From positions 868,001-932,000 of the forward strand of contig NZ_FNBH01000001.1 in NCBI RefSeq assembly GCF_900102265.1: a stretch of DNA of 64,000 nt, given 5' to 3'. This DNA is from Epilithonimonas hungarica. Its GTDB lineage: Bacteria > Bacteroidota > Bacteroidia > Flavobacteriales > Weeksellaceae. The stretch's first letter is position 1, and each line of letters opens with the position of its first letter. The translations under genes and the position numbers were made by a program. Positions 6,977 to 15,676 of the stretch are shown here, piece after piece. The notes beneath the pieces are model-generated. The model worked only from the letters and a program-made list of their open reading frames with translations, ran no database searches and was not told the DNA's origin.

Positions 6977-9900
6977 ATGGCAAAGTTAGAAAATAAAAAT
7001 ACAAATAACGAAGAACCGCATATTGACAAGCCTGTCAGCAAAAAGAAACGTCCGCTTTTTCTAACCATTCTGAGCACCGTTTCATATAGCATCATTGCAT
7101 TGGTTGCTTTGATTCTGATTATCATTAATCTTCCCATTACCAAACGCTATATCGCTGATCAAGCTATCGATTTTCTGAATAAAGACCTTAAAATGGGAAT
7201 GTCTATCGATGATATAGATGTTAATTTTTTTGGAGATGTGACAATCAAAGGTTTACATATTAAAGATTACAAAGGCTACGAATTCGTAAAAGCAAAAGAG
7301 CTGCGGGTAAAATCTGATTGGATTGCTCTAGCCTTTAATACGAGAGATATCAAATTCAATCAGGCAACGATCATTGAGCCAACGGTTCGTGTCATTACCT
7401 ACAAAGGCGATAGTATCAGTAATTTTATAAGGTACGTAGATAATTTCGATGACGGAAAACCGCGTGATCCAAAAAAGAAACCTTTCAAAATGGGGATGAA
7501 ACTTGATATCATCAATGGCATCGCAAGTATCATTAATGAAAATCATCCGGGAGAGGCAGGCAGATGGTTGGATGCAAGAAATGTAAATCTGAATGTCACG
7601 TCTCTTAAGGTTGAAGGTCCCGATGTGTTTGCCGATATCAGGAATTTTAATTTCATAACAAAAAGATATGGCAAGGAGCATGTCGTCGATACTTTTTCTA
7701 CAAATTTTGAACTGACAAAAAAACATTTGAAGTTAGGGGATCTGACCTTCAATACAGACCATTCTTTGCTGCAAGGAGAAGCAATTTTAAATCTTGACCC
7801 AAAAACTAAATTTGCTGATTTTGGAAATAAGGTCAATTGGGATTTGAAAATGATTCCGGGAAGCCAGATCAGTGGTTATGACCTGAGCTATTTTGTTCCA
7901 GATTGGGATAATTATACCCCGATCAATATTTCGGGAATCATGACCGGTCCTTTAAATAATTTTACTTTGAACAACTTTTTGATTCGTTCCCAAGAGATTA
8001 ATCTGAACACCAAAAAGATGACAATTTCGAGCGTTCTCGACAAGAAGTTTTTCATCGAAAGTAAAAATGTTTCTGCGGATTTTACTTACAAGGGTTTGAA
8101 AACCTCGCTCCCAAAATTCATCTCTTCCAAAATGGGGGACTTTGCAGATGATTTTGGAAGGTTGAAATATAATGGTTCTGTAAAGGTAAATCCGAAACAA
8201 GTCTATGCGACCGGGAATATCATTACCGGAATAGGTCAGGCAAAAGTGACCAATTTCAATCTCGTGGATTATAGTTCCAAGCGTCCAAAATATAAAGGAT
8301 TGGCTGAGGTGAAAGATCTAAATGTAACCGCACTTACTAAGAATAAGCAAGTCGGTCTGATTTCAGGAAAATTCAATGTTCAGGGAGAAGGTTTCGATGT
8401 GAATACGATGTATGTGAAAACAACTTCAGATGTCAATCATATCGATTTGATGGGTAAGAGTCTTAATAATATTTCGATTGATGGGATTCTCAACAAAAAA
8501 CGGTTTACAGGAAATGTTAATTCCAACGATCCTCATGCAAAAGGTACTTTCAAGGGTTTTGTGGATTTCAGTACCAAAAGGTTATTAACAGATTTTGATG
8601 CAGATATCAAATATGTGGACTTGAGATATTTTGGAGTCTCTGCCGGTGATACCAATTCTGTAAGCGGACATATTATAGGAAAAGGTTCTATGACCAGTCT
8701 GAATGACCTGGATCTGGATACAGATATCAAAGGATTGACACTCAATTCTACCTCTCAAAAATTACATATTCCGGATTCCAAGATCAAAGCCTTTTTCGAA
8801 AACGGAAATAGGATCGTTTCCGTAGATGCGCCAGATGCTATTACAGGAAGAGTTTCTGGAAAATTCGATTTGGGAGATGTCGAGAATATGATCACAAACA
8901 GCATCAATAAAATCCTTGTAGGAAATCCTCCGAAGAAAACTTATAACGGACAAAACTTTGATTTCGACTTTGATGTGAAGCAGGGTCTGATCTCATTTTT
9001 TGTTCCCGATCTGGAATTGCCTGATGGTGCAAAAGTTTCCGGAAACTATGTTGGGGCAACCAATGACTTGATACTGAATGCAGATGCTGCTCGAATCAAA
9101 TATGTAATGACCAGCAAAAAAGAACTGAGCGAAGCTGAAAAATTTTTGGCGGAAACCGATGCGACTTATCAGCCTGATCTGAATAAAGTAAGTGATAGTG
9201 TAATGGTCGACAGTCTGAGTTTGAGGGTTAATACCGCTAATGTGCAACAACAGTTGCTTGCAAGTGTGAAAAGAGGTCAGTATGGAAATAATGTTCTTCA
9301 GGATGTGAAGCTGTCCGCTAATAATGAGAATGCACAGGTCTTACATATTGGGACGGTTTTCAAGTTAGGAAGTCTGGAAGATGAGACGGAAAAACAGATG
9401 AAGGAATATGCCGTCAATATCAATCAAACAACCAATGCTGTTGGGGATTATGTTTTACGATTTGAGCCTACGACAGTCAAATTCAATGATGTGGCATGGA
9501 CAGTTGACACAAGTCCGGAACTGGATCATTCGATTACCTATAGAAAAAAAGAAAAGGATTTTATAATAGAGAATCTAAGGATCTATTCTGATGAAAGTGC
9601 TTTGTTGATAAAAAGTGCAGACTTCAAATCCGGAAAAGATTTTACAGCCGATGCAGAGATCAAAAATCTTGATATATCAAAACTGCTGGCTTTTGGGAAG
9701 GATAAGAATGCCATGGATATCAAAGGAACAGCAAACGGAACTATTCAATTGAAAAAATCAGGGAATAATCTGGAGCCTTTGGTTGACCTGGATGTGAATG
9801 ACATTTTCATGAATGGCAATAAAATGGGAGATTTGGAAACAAGAATCACCAAAAGTGAAAAGCCCAATGTCTTTGATGTAAGCATTCAGGCATTGTCTTC

Positions 9901-11626
9901 CGGTCTTTTAGGTCAGAATACTTTGGACGTCAGAGGAACGATCGATAACAATCATTCTTCCCCTGTTCTTGATATGAATGCCAAAATGAATGAGTTCGAT
10001 CTTGGATTTGCCCAGCAATTTGTAAAAGAGATCTTTGGAAATTTCCGAGGTAAGGCATCGGGAGACCTTAGGATATCAGGACCTACCAATGATATAGATT
10101 ACAGTGGTGATATTGCCTTGAAAGGCTTTGGATTGAAACTGATGTTCACGGGTGTAGATTATTCATTTGATGATACAACAATTAGTCTTTCCAAAGGACA
10201 GGCACTGCTTTCCGGGATTGGTATAAAAGACGGCCGTGAAAATTCTAAAGGAAGGATCTCCGGAGGTATTTATTTTGAAACGCTTTCTTCTATGTCGGTC
10301 GAACTGATCATGGAGGCTGATAATCTTTTGGTGCTGAATTCCACCCAGGATGATAATGACCTTTTCTGGGGAAGAGTTACTGCTAAAGGAGACGTCTATG
10401 TATATGGACCAGTTTCGGGATTGTCCATTTCAACTCCTAATGATGGGCTTCGGGTTCTTAATAATAGTACTTTCACTTTTAACAGTGCATCAACAGCAAA
10501 CATCGAGGAATTTAAGATCCTAAGATTTTTGAAACGAGATGATGAGGGCAAGGTCTCTGTTGAAAAGAAAAAGCGTTCCGGTGCTAATATGCTTATCGAT
10601 TTTGATGTAACAATCGATAAAGGTTCTCTGGTGAATGTTTTGGTTGGTGATGATGTTGGTAATATTTCGGTAAGGGGAGATGCCAGAAATTTGAAATTCA
10701 AGATGGAAAGAAGCGGTAATATTTTCATGAATGGAAAATATACGGTGGATAATGGGACCTTTGTCTCCAAGGCGATCCTTAACAGGACATTCCAAATAGC
10801 GAGGAACAGTAATATCCAATGGAGTGGTAATCCGATGACGCCAGAGCTAGATATTACAGCAAATTATACAAGGACGGTCACCAACGCTGGAGAATATCTC
10901 GGGATGTCACTTTCTCAGCCGATCAATGTGGTTTTGACAACCAAGATCACGGAAACTCTTACCAAACCGAACATTGAATTTGGACTTTCTGCGCCCGATG
11001 TTTCTTCGCAGGTAAGAGAAACTTTGGCTACTAAACTTAGTAACGAAGATGAGAGAATTATCCAGTTTGGATCGGTGCTTGTTCTTAATAATTTCAACGT
11101 TGTTAATTCAGGAGGATTGAATATCAATGTTTCCCAAGCTGCTGTAAGTACCGGATATAGTATGGCTTTCAAACAGTTGGGATCCGTTCTTAATACGATC
11201 AGTAGTGCTTTTCAGATCAACCTGGACTATATCAGTGGTGACCCGAGCTCCAATACTTCTGATCGTGCCAATACCAATGTCAGTTTGGCATTATCTCCAA
11301 GAATCAAATTGAAGACAGGTTTGGGGGTTCCAATTACCAGAACAGAAAATACAAATGCTAATTATCTTTCGGCCGAAGGAACCATAGAATACGACTGGAG
11401 TCGAAATAACAACGGCAGCAGGTTACTACGAGCTTATTCCAAGCCTTCTAATTTGGGGTTGGGGACATCAGGAGCTAACAATCAGAGTTATGGTGTTGGG
11501 GTCGTGTACAGTAAAAGTTTCGATTCTTTCAAATATATGTTCAAAAGACGGAAAAGGTTAAAAACAGACTCTGTAGCTGTGGAGCAGAATAAAGTGGATT
11601 CTTTAAAAAATAAGTCAAATAAATGA
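6977..11626 (+). CDS. tamB: Translocation and assembly module protein TamB (DUF490)
   Basis: A 1549-residue AsmA-like protein that bridges inner and outer membranes, with roles in outer-membrane protein assembly or lipid transfer. A short basic cytoplasmic part is followed by one membrane anchor (FLTILSTVSYSIIALVALIL, near residues 28-47). A very long beta-rich periplasmic repeat region follows, with many short strand-turn units. The C-terminal DUF490 domain is seen in INVVLTTKITETLTKPNIEF and LATKLSNEDERIIQFGSVLV. The tail is basic (KYMFKRRKRLKTD). The length is usual for Bacteroidota TamB. It pairs with divergent tsaD. Confidence 0.92.
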   Translation: MAKLENKNTNNEEPHIDKPVSKKKRPLFLTILSTVSYSIIALVALILIIINLPITKRYIADQAIDFLNKDLKMGMSIDDIDVNFFGDVTIKGLHIKDYKGYEFVKAKELRVKSDWIALAFNTRDIKFNQATIIEPTVRVITYKGDSISNFIRYVDNFDDGKPRDPKKKPFKMGMKLDIINGIASIINENHPGEAGRWLDARNVNLNVTSLKVEGPDVFADIRNFNFITKRYGKEHVVDTFSTNFELTKKHLKLGDLTFNTDHSLLQGEAILNLDPKTKFADFGNKVNWDLKMIPGSQISGYDLSYFVPDWDNYTPINISGIMTGPLNNFTLNNFLIRSQEINLNTKKMTISSVLDKKFFIESKNVSADFTYKGLKTSLPKFISSKMGDFADDFGRLKYNGSVKVNPKQVYATGNIITGIGQAKVTNFNLVDYSSKRPKYKGLAEVKDLNVTALTKNKQVGLISGKFNVQGEGFDVNTMYVKTTSDVNHIDLMGKSLNNISIDGILNKKRFTGNVNSNDPHAKGTFKGFVDFSTKRLLTDFDADIKYVDLRYFGVSAGDTNSVSGHIIGKGSMTSLNDLDLDTDIKGLTLNSTSQKLHIPDSKIKAFFENGNRIVSVDAPDAITGRVSGKFDLGDVENMITNSINKILVGNPPKKTYNGQNFDFDFDVKQGLISFFVPDLELPDGAKVSGNYVGATNDLILNADAARIKYVMTSKKELSEAEKFLAETDATYQPDLNKVSDSVMVDSLSLRVNTANVQQQLLASVKRGQYGNNVLQDVKLSANNENAQVLHIGTVFKLGSLEDETEKQMKEYAVNINQTTNAVGDYVLRFEPTTVKFNDVAWTVDTSPELDHSITYRKKEKDFIIENLRIYSDESALLIKSADFKSGKDFTADAEIKNLDISKLLAFGKDKNAMDIKGTANGTIQLKKSGNNLEPLVDLDVNDIFMNGNKMGDLETRITKSEKPNVFDVSIQALSSGLLGQNTLDVRGTIDNNHSSPVLDMNAKMNEFDLGFAQQFVKEIFGNFRGKASGDLRISGPTNDIDYSGDIALKGFGLKLMFTGVDYSFDDTTISLSKGQALLSGIGIKDGRENSKGRISGGIYFETLSSMSVELIMEADNLLVLNSTQDDNDLFWGRVTAKGDVYVYGPVSGLSISTPNDGLRVLNNSTFTFNSASTANIEEFKILRFLKRDDEGKVSVEKKKRSGANMLIDFDVTIDKGSLVNVLVGDDVGNISVRGDARNLKFKMERSGNIFMNGKYTVDNGTFVSKAILNRTFQIARNSNIQWSGNPMTPELDITANYTRTVTNAGEYLGMSLSQPINVVLTTKITETLTKPNIEFGLSAPDVSSQVRETLATKLSNEDERIIQFGSVLVLNNFNVVNSGGLNINVSQAAVSTGYSMAFKQLGSVLNTISSAFQINLDYISGDPSSNTSDRANTNVSLALSPRIKLKTGLGVPITRTENTNANYLSAEGTIEYDWSRNNNGSRLLRAYSKPSNLGLGTSGANNQSYGVGVVYSKSFDSFKYMFKRRKRLKTDSVAVEQNKVDSLKNKSNK

Positions 11627-11704
11627 TAATTATCATTAAAAAATGAGGGTTTTGTTAAAAGCTGTTAATGTTTTAATATTCCTTTTTATTTAAAATATTT
11701 TTTT

Positions 11705-11712
11705 TAAATTTG
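11705..11712 (+). promoter_or_regulatory. Bacteroidota -7 element (TAAATTTG) before the Lrp-type regulator
   Basis: Exact match to TAnnTTTG, about 44 bases before the start codon, in an AT-rich 129-base gap. I see no clear TTTG box at the expected -33 distance. Confidence 0.5.
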
Positions 11713-11755
11713 CAAAAAAATTAGATATATTTTAAATAAATAACAAAATCATACA

Positions 11756-12226
11756 ATGAACTATCAATTAGACGATATCGATAAAAAGATCCTTGATTTC
11801 CTAGTAGAAAACACAAGAATGCCTTTCACAGAAATTGCTAAACAAATGGATGTTTCTGCAGGAACTATCCACGTAAGAGTAAAAAAAATGGAAGATGCGG
11901 GAATTATTCTAGGATCATCCCTTAACATCGATTATGGTAAATTAGATTATAACTTCACTGCTTTCATCGGTATTTTGCTTACAAAATCAAATCATACTCA
12001 GGAGGTTTTGAAACAATTGGCTTTGATCCCGAATGTAGTGGAGGCTAGTGTAACATCTGGAAAATATAATATCTTCTGCAAAATGAAAGCTAAGAATACT
12101 GAGGATGCGAAGAAAATCATCTATCAGATCGATGATATCCAAGATGTTATGAGAACAGAAAGTATGATTTCCATGGAGGAATACATCAGTGATAAGAACC
12201 GTCTTATAAATGCGGTTAGCATATAG
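11756..12226 (+). CDS. Lrp/AsnC family transcriptional regulator
   Basis: A 156-residue feast/famine regulator. The N-terminal winged helix (DDIDKKILDFLVENTRMPF, TEIAKQMDVSAGTIHVRVKK) binds DNA. The C-terminal RAM domain (FTAFIGILLTKSNHTQEVLK, PNVVEASVTSGKYNIFCKMK, DVMRTESMISMEE) binds small molecules, usually amino acids, and forms octamers. No amino-acid gene is next to it, so it probably acts at a distance. A strong terminator follows, so it is a single-gene unit. Confidence 0.93.
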   Translation: MNYQLDDIDKKILDFLVENTRMPFTEIAKQMDVSAGTIHVRVKKMEDAGIILGSSLNIDYGKLDYNFTAFIGILLTKSNHTQEVLKQLALIPNVVEASVTSGKYNIFCKMKAKNTEDAKKIIYQIDDIQDVMRTESMISMEEYISDKNRLINAVSI

Positions 12227-12251
12227 TTAGTTAATAGAAATTTCTATAGTA

Positions 12252-12279
12252 AAGAGCTTATTCATTAAGCTCTTTTTTT
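12252..12279 (+). terminator. Terminator after the Lrp-type regulator
   Basis: Perfect 9-bp stem AAGAGCTTA / TAAGCTCTT with loop TTCAT, then seven or more T. It ends 14 bases before the next start codon. Confidence 0.9.
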
Positions 12280-12292
12280 GTACTTTTATAAT

Positions 12293-12661
12293 ATGAAAGC
12301 TGCAGACAAAAGTTTTAATAACAATAAAGACCACTACATCATTTTCGGACTTATTATCTTGGTTTATTTATTGAGTATCAATACAGACCTTGCGGAGCTT
12401 TCACAGCATAGGATCATCAATATACCTTCCGGATTTTTCTATTATACTCTGGGAGTAGATATCCTTGTGGTCATAAGCTGGATATTGATCCTGTTTTACA
12501 AAAAATTGGGTGTTATTTTGTTTCCTGTTTTCGTGATGGTCCATTTTGGACTGCATAATTATTTCCTAAGTACTTATCTTTATTCAGACATCACGGTTCT
12601 TTTCCTCTATGTGGGACTCGGATTGCTGGCAATTATTCCCAGGTGGAATTATATGAAGTAA
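12293..12661 (+). CDS. Small integral membrane protein of unknown function
   Basis: A 122-residue protein, mostly hydrophobic, with about four membrane segments (IIFGLIILVYLLSI, FYYTLGVDILVVISWILILF, LGVILFPVFVMVHFGLHNYF, ITVLFLYVGLGLLAIIP). I do not recognise the family. The ATG at 12293 is chosen over a TTG at 12278 because the latter lies in the terminator T run. The secreted VOC protein begins 30 bases downstream, so the two may be one transcript. Confidence 0.7.
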   Translation: MKAADKSFNNNKDHYIIFGLIILVYLLSINTDLAELSQHRIINIPSGFFYYTLGVDILVVISWILILFYKKLGVILFPVFVMVHFGLHNYFLSTYLYSDITVLFLYVGLGLLAIIPRWNYMK

Positions 12662-12691
12662 GTACGTTGATAAAAGTTCAAAAAAATAGAA

Positions 12692-13150
12692 ATGAAAACA
12701 TTCTTTACCTTAATGGTTTTTTTGCCGATCGTGTTATTTTCTCAAGAGTCTAATTCGAAAGATCCTAATAAAAACAAATTATCACTTGGTGCATTTTCTG
12801 TGAGTCTTAATGTCAAAAATCTTGCTAAGTCAAAAGAGTTCTATGAGAAACTCGGATTTTCCCAGATGGGAGGCGATATTAAACATCGTTATGTCATTAT
12901 GAAAAATGGAACGGTTCTTATTGGTCTTTTTGAAGGAATGTTTGAGGGGAATATTCTTACGTTCAATCCAGGTTGGGATGAGAATGCAAAAGAGGTCGAT
13001 CCATTCACAGATGTTCGTGACATTCAGAAAAAACTTAAAAACGACCAAATACAATTCAATACAGAAGCAGATGAAAAATCAAAAGGTCCTGCTTATATAG
13101 AATTTACTGATCCTGATGGAAATAAAATTTTGGTAGATCAGCATAGATAA
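12692..13150 (+). CDS. Secreted VOC (glyoxalase/bleomycin-resistance fold) protein
   Basis: A 152-residue protein with an N-terminal signal peptide (MKTFFTLMVFLPIVLFSQES) followed by one vicinal-oxygen-chelate domain. The fold is marked by FSVSLNVKNLAKSKEFYEKL at the start and AYIEFTDPDGNKILVDQH at the end, where the final Glu/His region would contribute a metal ligand. Periplasmic location is inferred. VOC proteins include lyases, dioxygenases and antibiotic-binding proteins; substrate cannot be told from sequence. It follows the small membrane protein on the same strand. Confidence 0.8.
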   Translation: MKTFFTLMVFLPIVLFSQESNSKDPNKNKLSLGAFSVSLNVKNLAKSKEFYEKLGFSQMGGDIKHRYVIMKNGTVLIGLFEGMFEGNILTFNPGWDENAKEVDPFTDVRDIQKKLKNDQIQFNTEADEKSKGPAYIEFTDPDGNKILVDQHR

Positions 13151-13500
13151 GTATCAGTCTATGACATAAAAAAAGCTCTAGAAATTTCCAGAGCATAATG
13201 TCGTTACTTTTTACCAGCGATTTGATATGAAAAATTAAAACAGTAAGAAACAACTGATAATAATTAATCTGGAAATTGAACAGTTACAGACCTTATTCGA
13301 CTTTTTGTGCTTTTAGAATCCTTGTGTTTACGAAAATGATAGGACAATAAATTTTTTTTCTTTTCTATGAACCTTCCTTTTGTTCATGGCAAAGATTGCA
13401 TTTTAACATAATATCATGCAAAAAATCATCTACAACATATCTACGACAGGTATGTAATGGTTTTATTTTCAGTATGTTAAATTTGTATTTGGTGGTGATT
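13151..13500. other. 350-base gene-free stretch between convergent genes
   Basis: Only very short frames (13-14 codons) are present. The left end holds a hairpin with an A run on its left that would act as a terminator for minus-strand transcripts. An exact TAnnTTTG word (TAAATTTG, 13478-13485) on the plus strand points into the end of the convergent gene. Nothing else is recognisable. Confidence 0.6.
13168..13194 (-). terminator. Minus-strand terminator-like hairpin, far from any minus-strand stop codon
   Basis: GCTCT ... AGAGC with a quasi-palindromic centre (GCTCTAGAAATTTCCAGAGC), preceded on the plus strand by seven A, giving a T run on the minus strand. The nearest minus-strand gene ends at 13501. 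On the plus strand no T run follows. Confidence 0.6.
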
Positions 13501-14961
13501 TTAAAAATTCATCATCCAATTATTAAGGTCAACATCAGAAGAAATGCCCAATTGCTTTCTTAATCTGTTCTTTTTCATCTCAACACTTCTGACGGAAATG
13601 TGGCTGAATAGTGCAATTTCTTTGGTAGAAAAATTGAGTTTCAGAAGTGCACAAAATTTTAACTGTCCACTCGTCATGTCTGGATATTCTGTGGTAAATC
13701 TATTGTAAAAATTTGGATATACGTCCATGAATCTGCTTAGAAAAGAAGAGTCATTATTCTTGGCTAGTTCCAGCAACTCAGCGAAAGCATCATTTACTTT
13801 GGATTCTAGATTGTTCAGCTCGGTCTCTTTTTCTATCAGATCAATTTCTGTTCTCTCTTTCTGTTCTTTTTCGGTCTGATATCTTTTGAAATAGTTCAGA
13901 GCAAGGAATATGGATAAAATAATAAGTCCAATAATGGTGCCTATAAGAATATAAAAATTCTTGTACCAGTTAAGCTTTTCTTGTTCCAAGATATTATTGG
14001 CAATTTTGTCTGTCTCGATTTTCTCTTTTTTCCTTGCAAGATCAGATAGTTCCTTAGCTTTTTTGGAGTAATAGCTGTAAACTTTGTCTTCTCCCATTTT
14101 TTCGTAGATCGTTGCAAGGTCTTCATAGATATACTGCAACCTATAGATATCTTGGGCTTTCTCAAAAATTGGAAGAGCTTTTTTATAGTAATATATAGAA
14201 CTGTCAGCGATATTCATTTCCATGTATGCATTTCCAATGCCATATAATCCGAAAGCTTGATTTATAGAATCGTTCTCAATTTTTGATAATTCATAAGCTT
14301 TTCTATTGTAGTAAAGCGCTTGGTCATATTGGTCCAGATCGATATATGTATATCCAAGACTAGAGTATTGGATACCAAGCCAGCCGTTCCTTTTCTTAGG
14401 GTCTCTGATCTTTTTGTAATATTCTACACTTTTAAGGTCGTATTTTATTGTTTTTTCCGGGGGTTGGTATTCCAGGTTCATGATCTCAGACCTGCCGGAA
14501 TAGACCTGTCCTAGTGAGATATAACGATCATCATTGTCAGATATCTTTTGACTTGCTTTTTCTGCCTGATCACTAGTGCTGTAGGCTTTTTCAAAGAAAC
14601 CCAAATAGGCATATGCCAATGTCTTTGCGATAAGAGCTTGGGATATGTGGAAATCATCACTCTCTTTTGTAGCAAGATTCAAAAGTTTTTCTGCGGCTTC
14701 CAGAGCTTTTTCTTGCTCACCTAATCCAAGATAACAATTGATCTGTCCTTTCAAGGATTTGGCTTTCCCTTTATAATAACCTATTTCGTCAGCGATATCA
14801 TAGGTTTTGATGTTTTGTTGTAGAGCTTTTTCGCGATCCGCCATTTGGAAAGAGATCGCGATCAATTGGTCAATTTTTTCAGGAGTGTATTGCTGTGCTT
14901 TCGTTTTTAGTGAACACGAAATAATAATGAGAATTAATATTAAATTTTTTTTGAAATCCAC
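13501..14961 (-). CDS. TPR protein with membrane anchor and C-terminal LuxR-type HTH
   Basis: A 486-residue regulator of a type common in Bacteroidota. It has a signal-like N-terminus (LILILIIISCSLKTKAQQ) and about seven tetratricopeptide repeats (residues 30-310, for example IQYSSLGYTYIDLDQYDQAL). A membrane segment (FYILIGTIIGLIILSIFLAL) is followed by a coiled coil (EKETELNNLESKVND) and a LuxR-like helix-turn-helix (LNFSTKEIALFSHISVRSVE). The TPR part should lie outside the cytoplasm and the HTH inside. The start is GTG at 14961; the next Met would remove the signal segment. Targets are unknown. Confidence 0.88.
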   Translation of the reverse strand: MDFKKNLILILIIISCSLKTKAQQYTPEKIDQLIAISFQMADREKALQQNIKTYDIADEIGYYKGKAKSLKGQINCYLGLGEQEKALEAAEKLLNLATKESDDFHISQALIAKTLAYAYLGFFEKAYSTSDQAEKASQKISDNDDRYISLGQVYSGRSEIMNLEYQPPEKTIKYDLKSVEYYKKIRDPKKRNGWLGIQYSSLGYTYIDLDQYDQALYYNRKAYELSKIENDSINQAFGLYGIGNAYMEMNIADSSIYYYKKALPIFEKAQDIYRLQYIYEDLATIYEKMGEDKVYSYYSKKAKELSDLARKKEKIETDKIANNILEQEKLNWYKNFYILIGTIIGLIILSIFLALNYFKRYQTEKEQKERTEIDLIEKETELNNLESKVNDAFAELLELAKNNDSSFLSRFMDVYPNFYNRFTTEYPDMTSGQLKFCALLKLNFSTKEIALFSHISVRSVEMKKNRLRKQLGISSDVDLNNWMMNF

Positions 14962-14977
14962 AGCTTTGATGTAGCTA

Positions 14978-14985
14978 CAAAAATA
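14978..14985 (-). promoter_or_regulatory. -7 element (TATTTTTG, minus strand) before the TPR-HTH regulator
   Basis: Exact TAnnTTTG on the minus strand, 17 bases from the GTG start codon, so the leader would be short. No clear -33 TTTG was found. Confidence 0.45.
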
Positions 14986-15068
14986 TTAAAAATTCATATA
15001 CTATCTAATTATAATTGGACTTTTAAATAGTAATTAGACCCAAATTGGTAAGAAATACGTAATACCTC

Positions 15069-15641
15069 TTATGGTAAGTTGAATTTTAGTTGACATTCTT
15101 TCAAAATATCAGGGAAAAAATCGTCAAAATGATTTTTCAATTGTTCTTTGTTTTTTAAGAAAATGTTAAAAACAGGAATATCCTTGTCCAAATATTTTGC
15201 CTTGTTCAATACATTTTGCATACTGAATTTGATCCCCTGATCTTGCCTATAATTAGTAAGCCAATCATCTTGCTCCATTCTTACCAGCATTTTTTTATAA
15301 TTTTCCGGAAGCCATTTTTCGTTCTCCCATAGAATTTTATAAGTTCTTTGAGAATGTTTTTTCAAATCTTCCAAAGGATAATAATGTGCAACAAAATAAT
15401 CAAAGGCCACATCTACAAAAGCCCCGGAATAAAGCCTTACAAGTGGACTGAAAATTTTTTTTGCTTCTGAGACCGAAGGGTGGGAATCCGTAAAAGTATC
15501 AATGAACCTGTGAAGTTTTATTCCTTCCTGTATCTCAATCGGGAAATTTCCCCGCTCATTATTCTTGATAAAATCAGCAATCATATTGCCCACGAGTTGT
15601 CCGTTGGTAAAAGATAGAATAGAGTGGGCGAGGTAGTTCAT
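15069..15641 (-). CDS. acpH: Acyl carrier protein phosphodiesterase (AcpH, DUF479)
   Basis: AcpH removes the phosphopantetheine arm from acyl carrier protein. The 190-residue length is usual. The metal-dependent HD-like fold is marked by MNYLAHSILSF, VGNMIADFIKNNERGNFP, IQEGIKLHRFIDTFTDSH and AFVDVAFDYFVAHYY, which carry the His and Asp ligands of the family. It follows radA by 35 bases on the same strand and is probably co-transcribed. A phosphopantetheinyl transferase, the opposing activity, lies far away at 48367. Confidence 0.9.
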   Translation of the reverse strand: MNYLAHSILSFTNGQLVGNMIADFIKNNERGNFPIEIQEGIKLHRFIDTFTDSHPSVSEAKKIFSPLVRLYSGAFVDVAFDYFVAHYYPLEDLKKHSQRTYKILWENEKWLPENYKKMLVRMEQDDWLTNYRQDQGIKFSMQNVLNKAKYLDKDIPVFNIFLKNKEQLKNHFDDFFPDILKECQLKFNLP

Positions 15642-15676
15642 TAAGTGAATTTACGAATTATTGATCACGAATGAAA

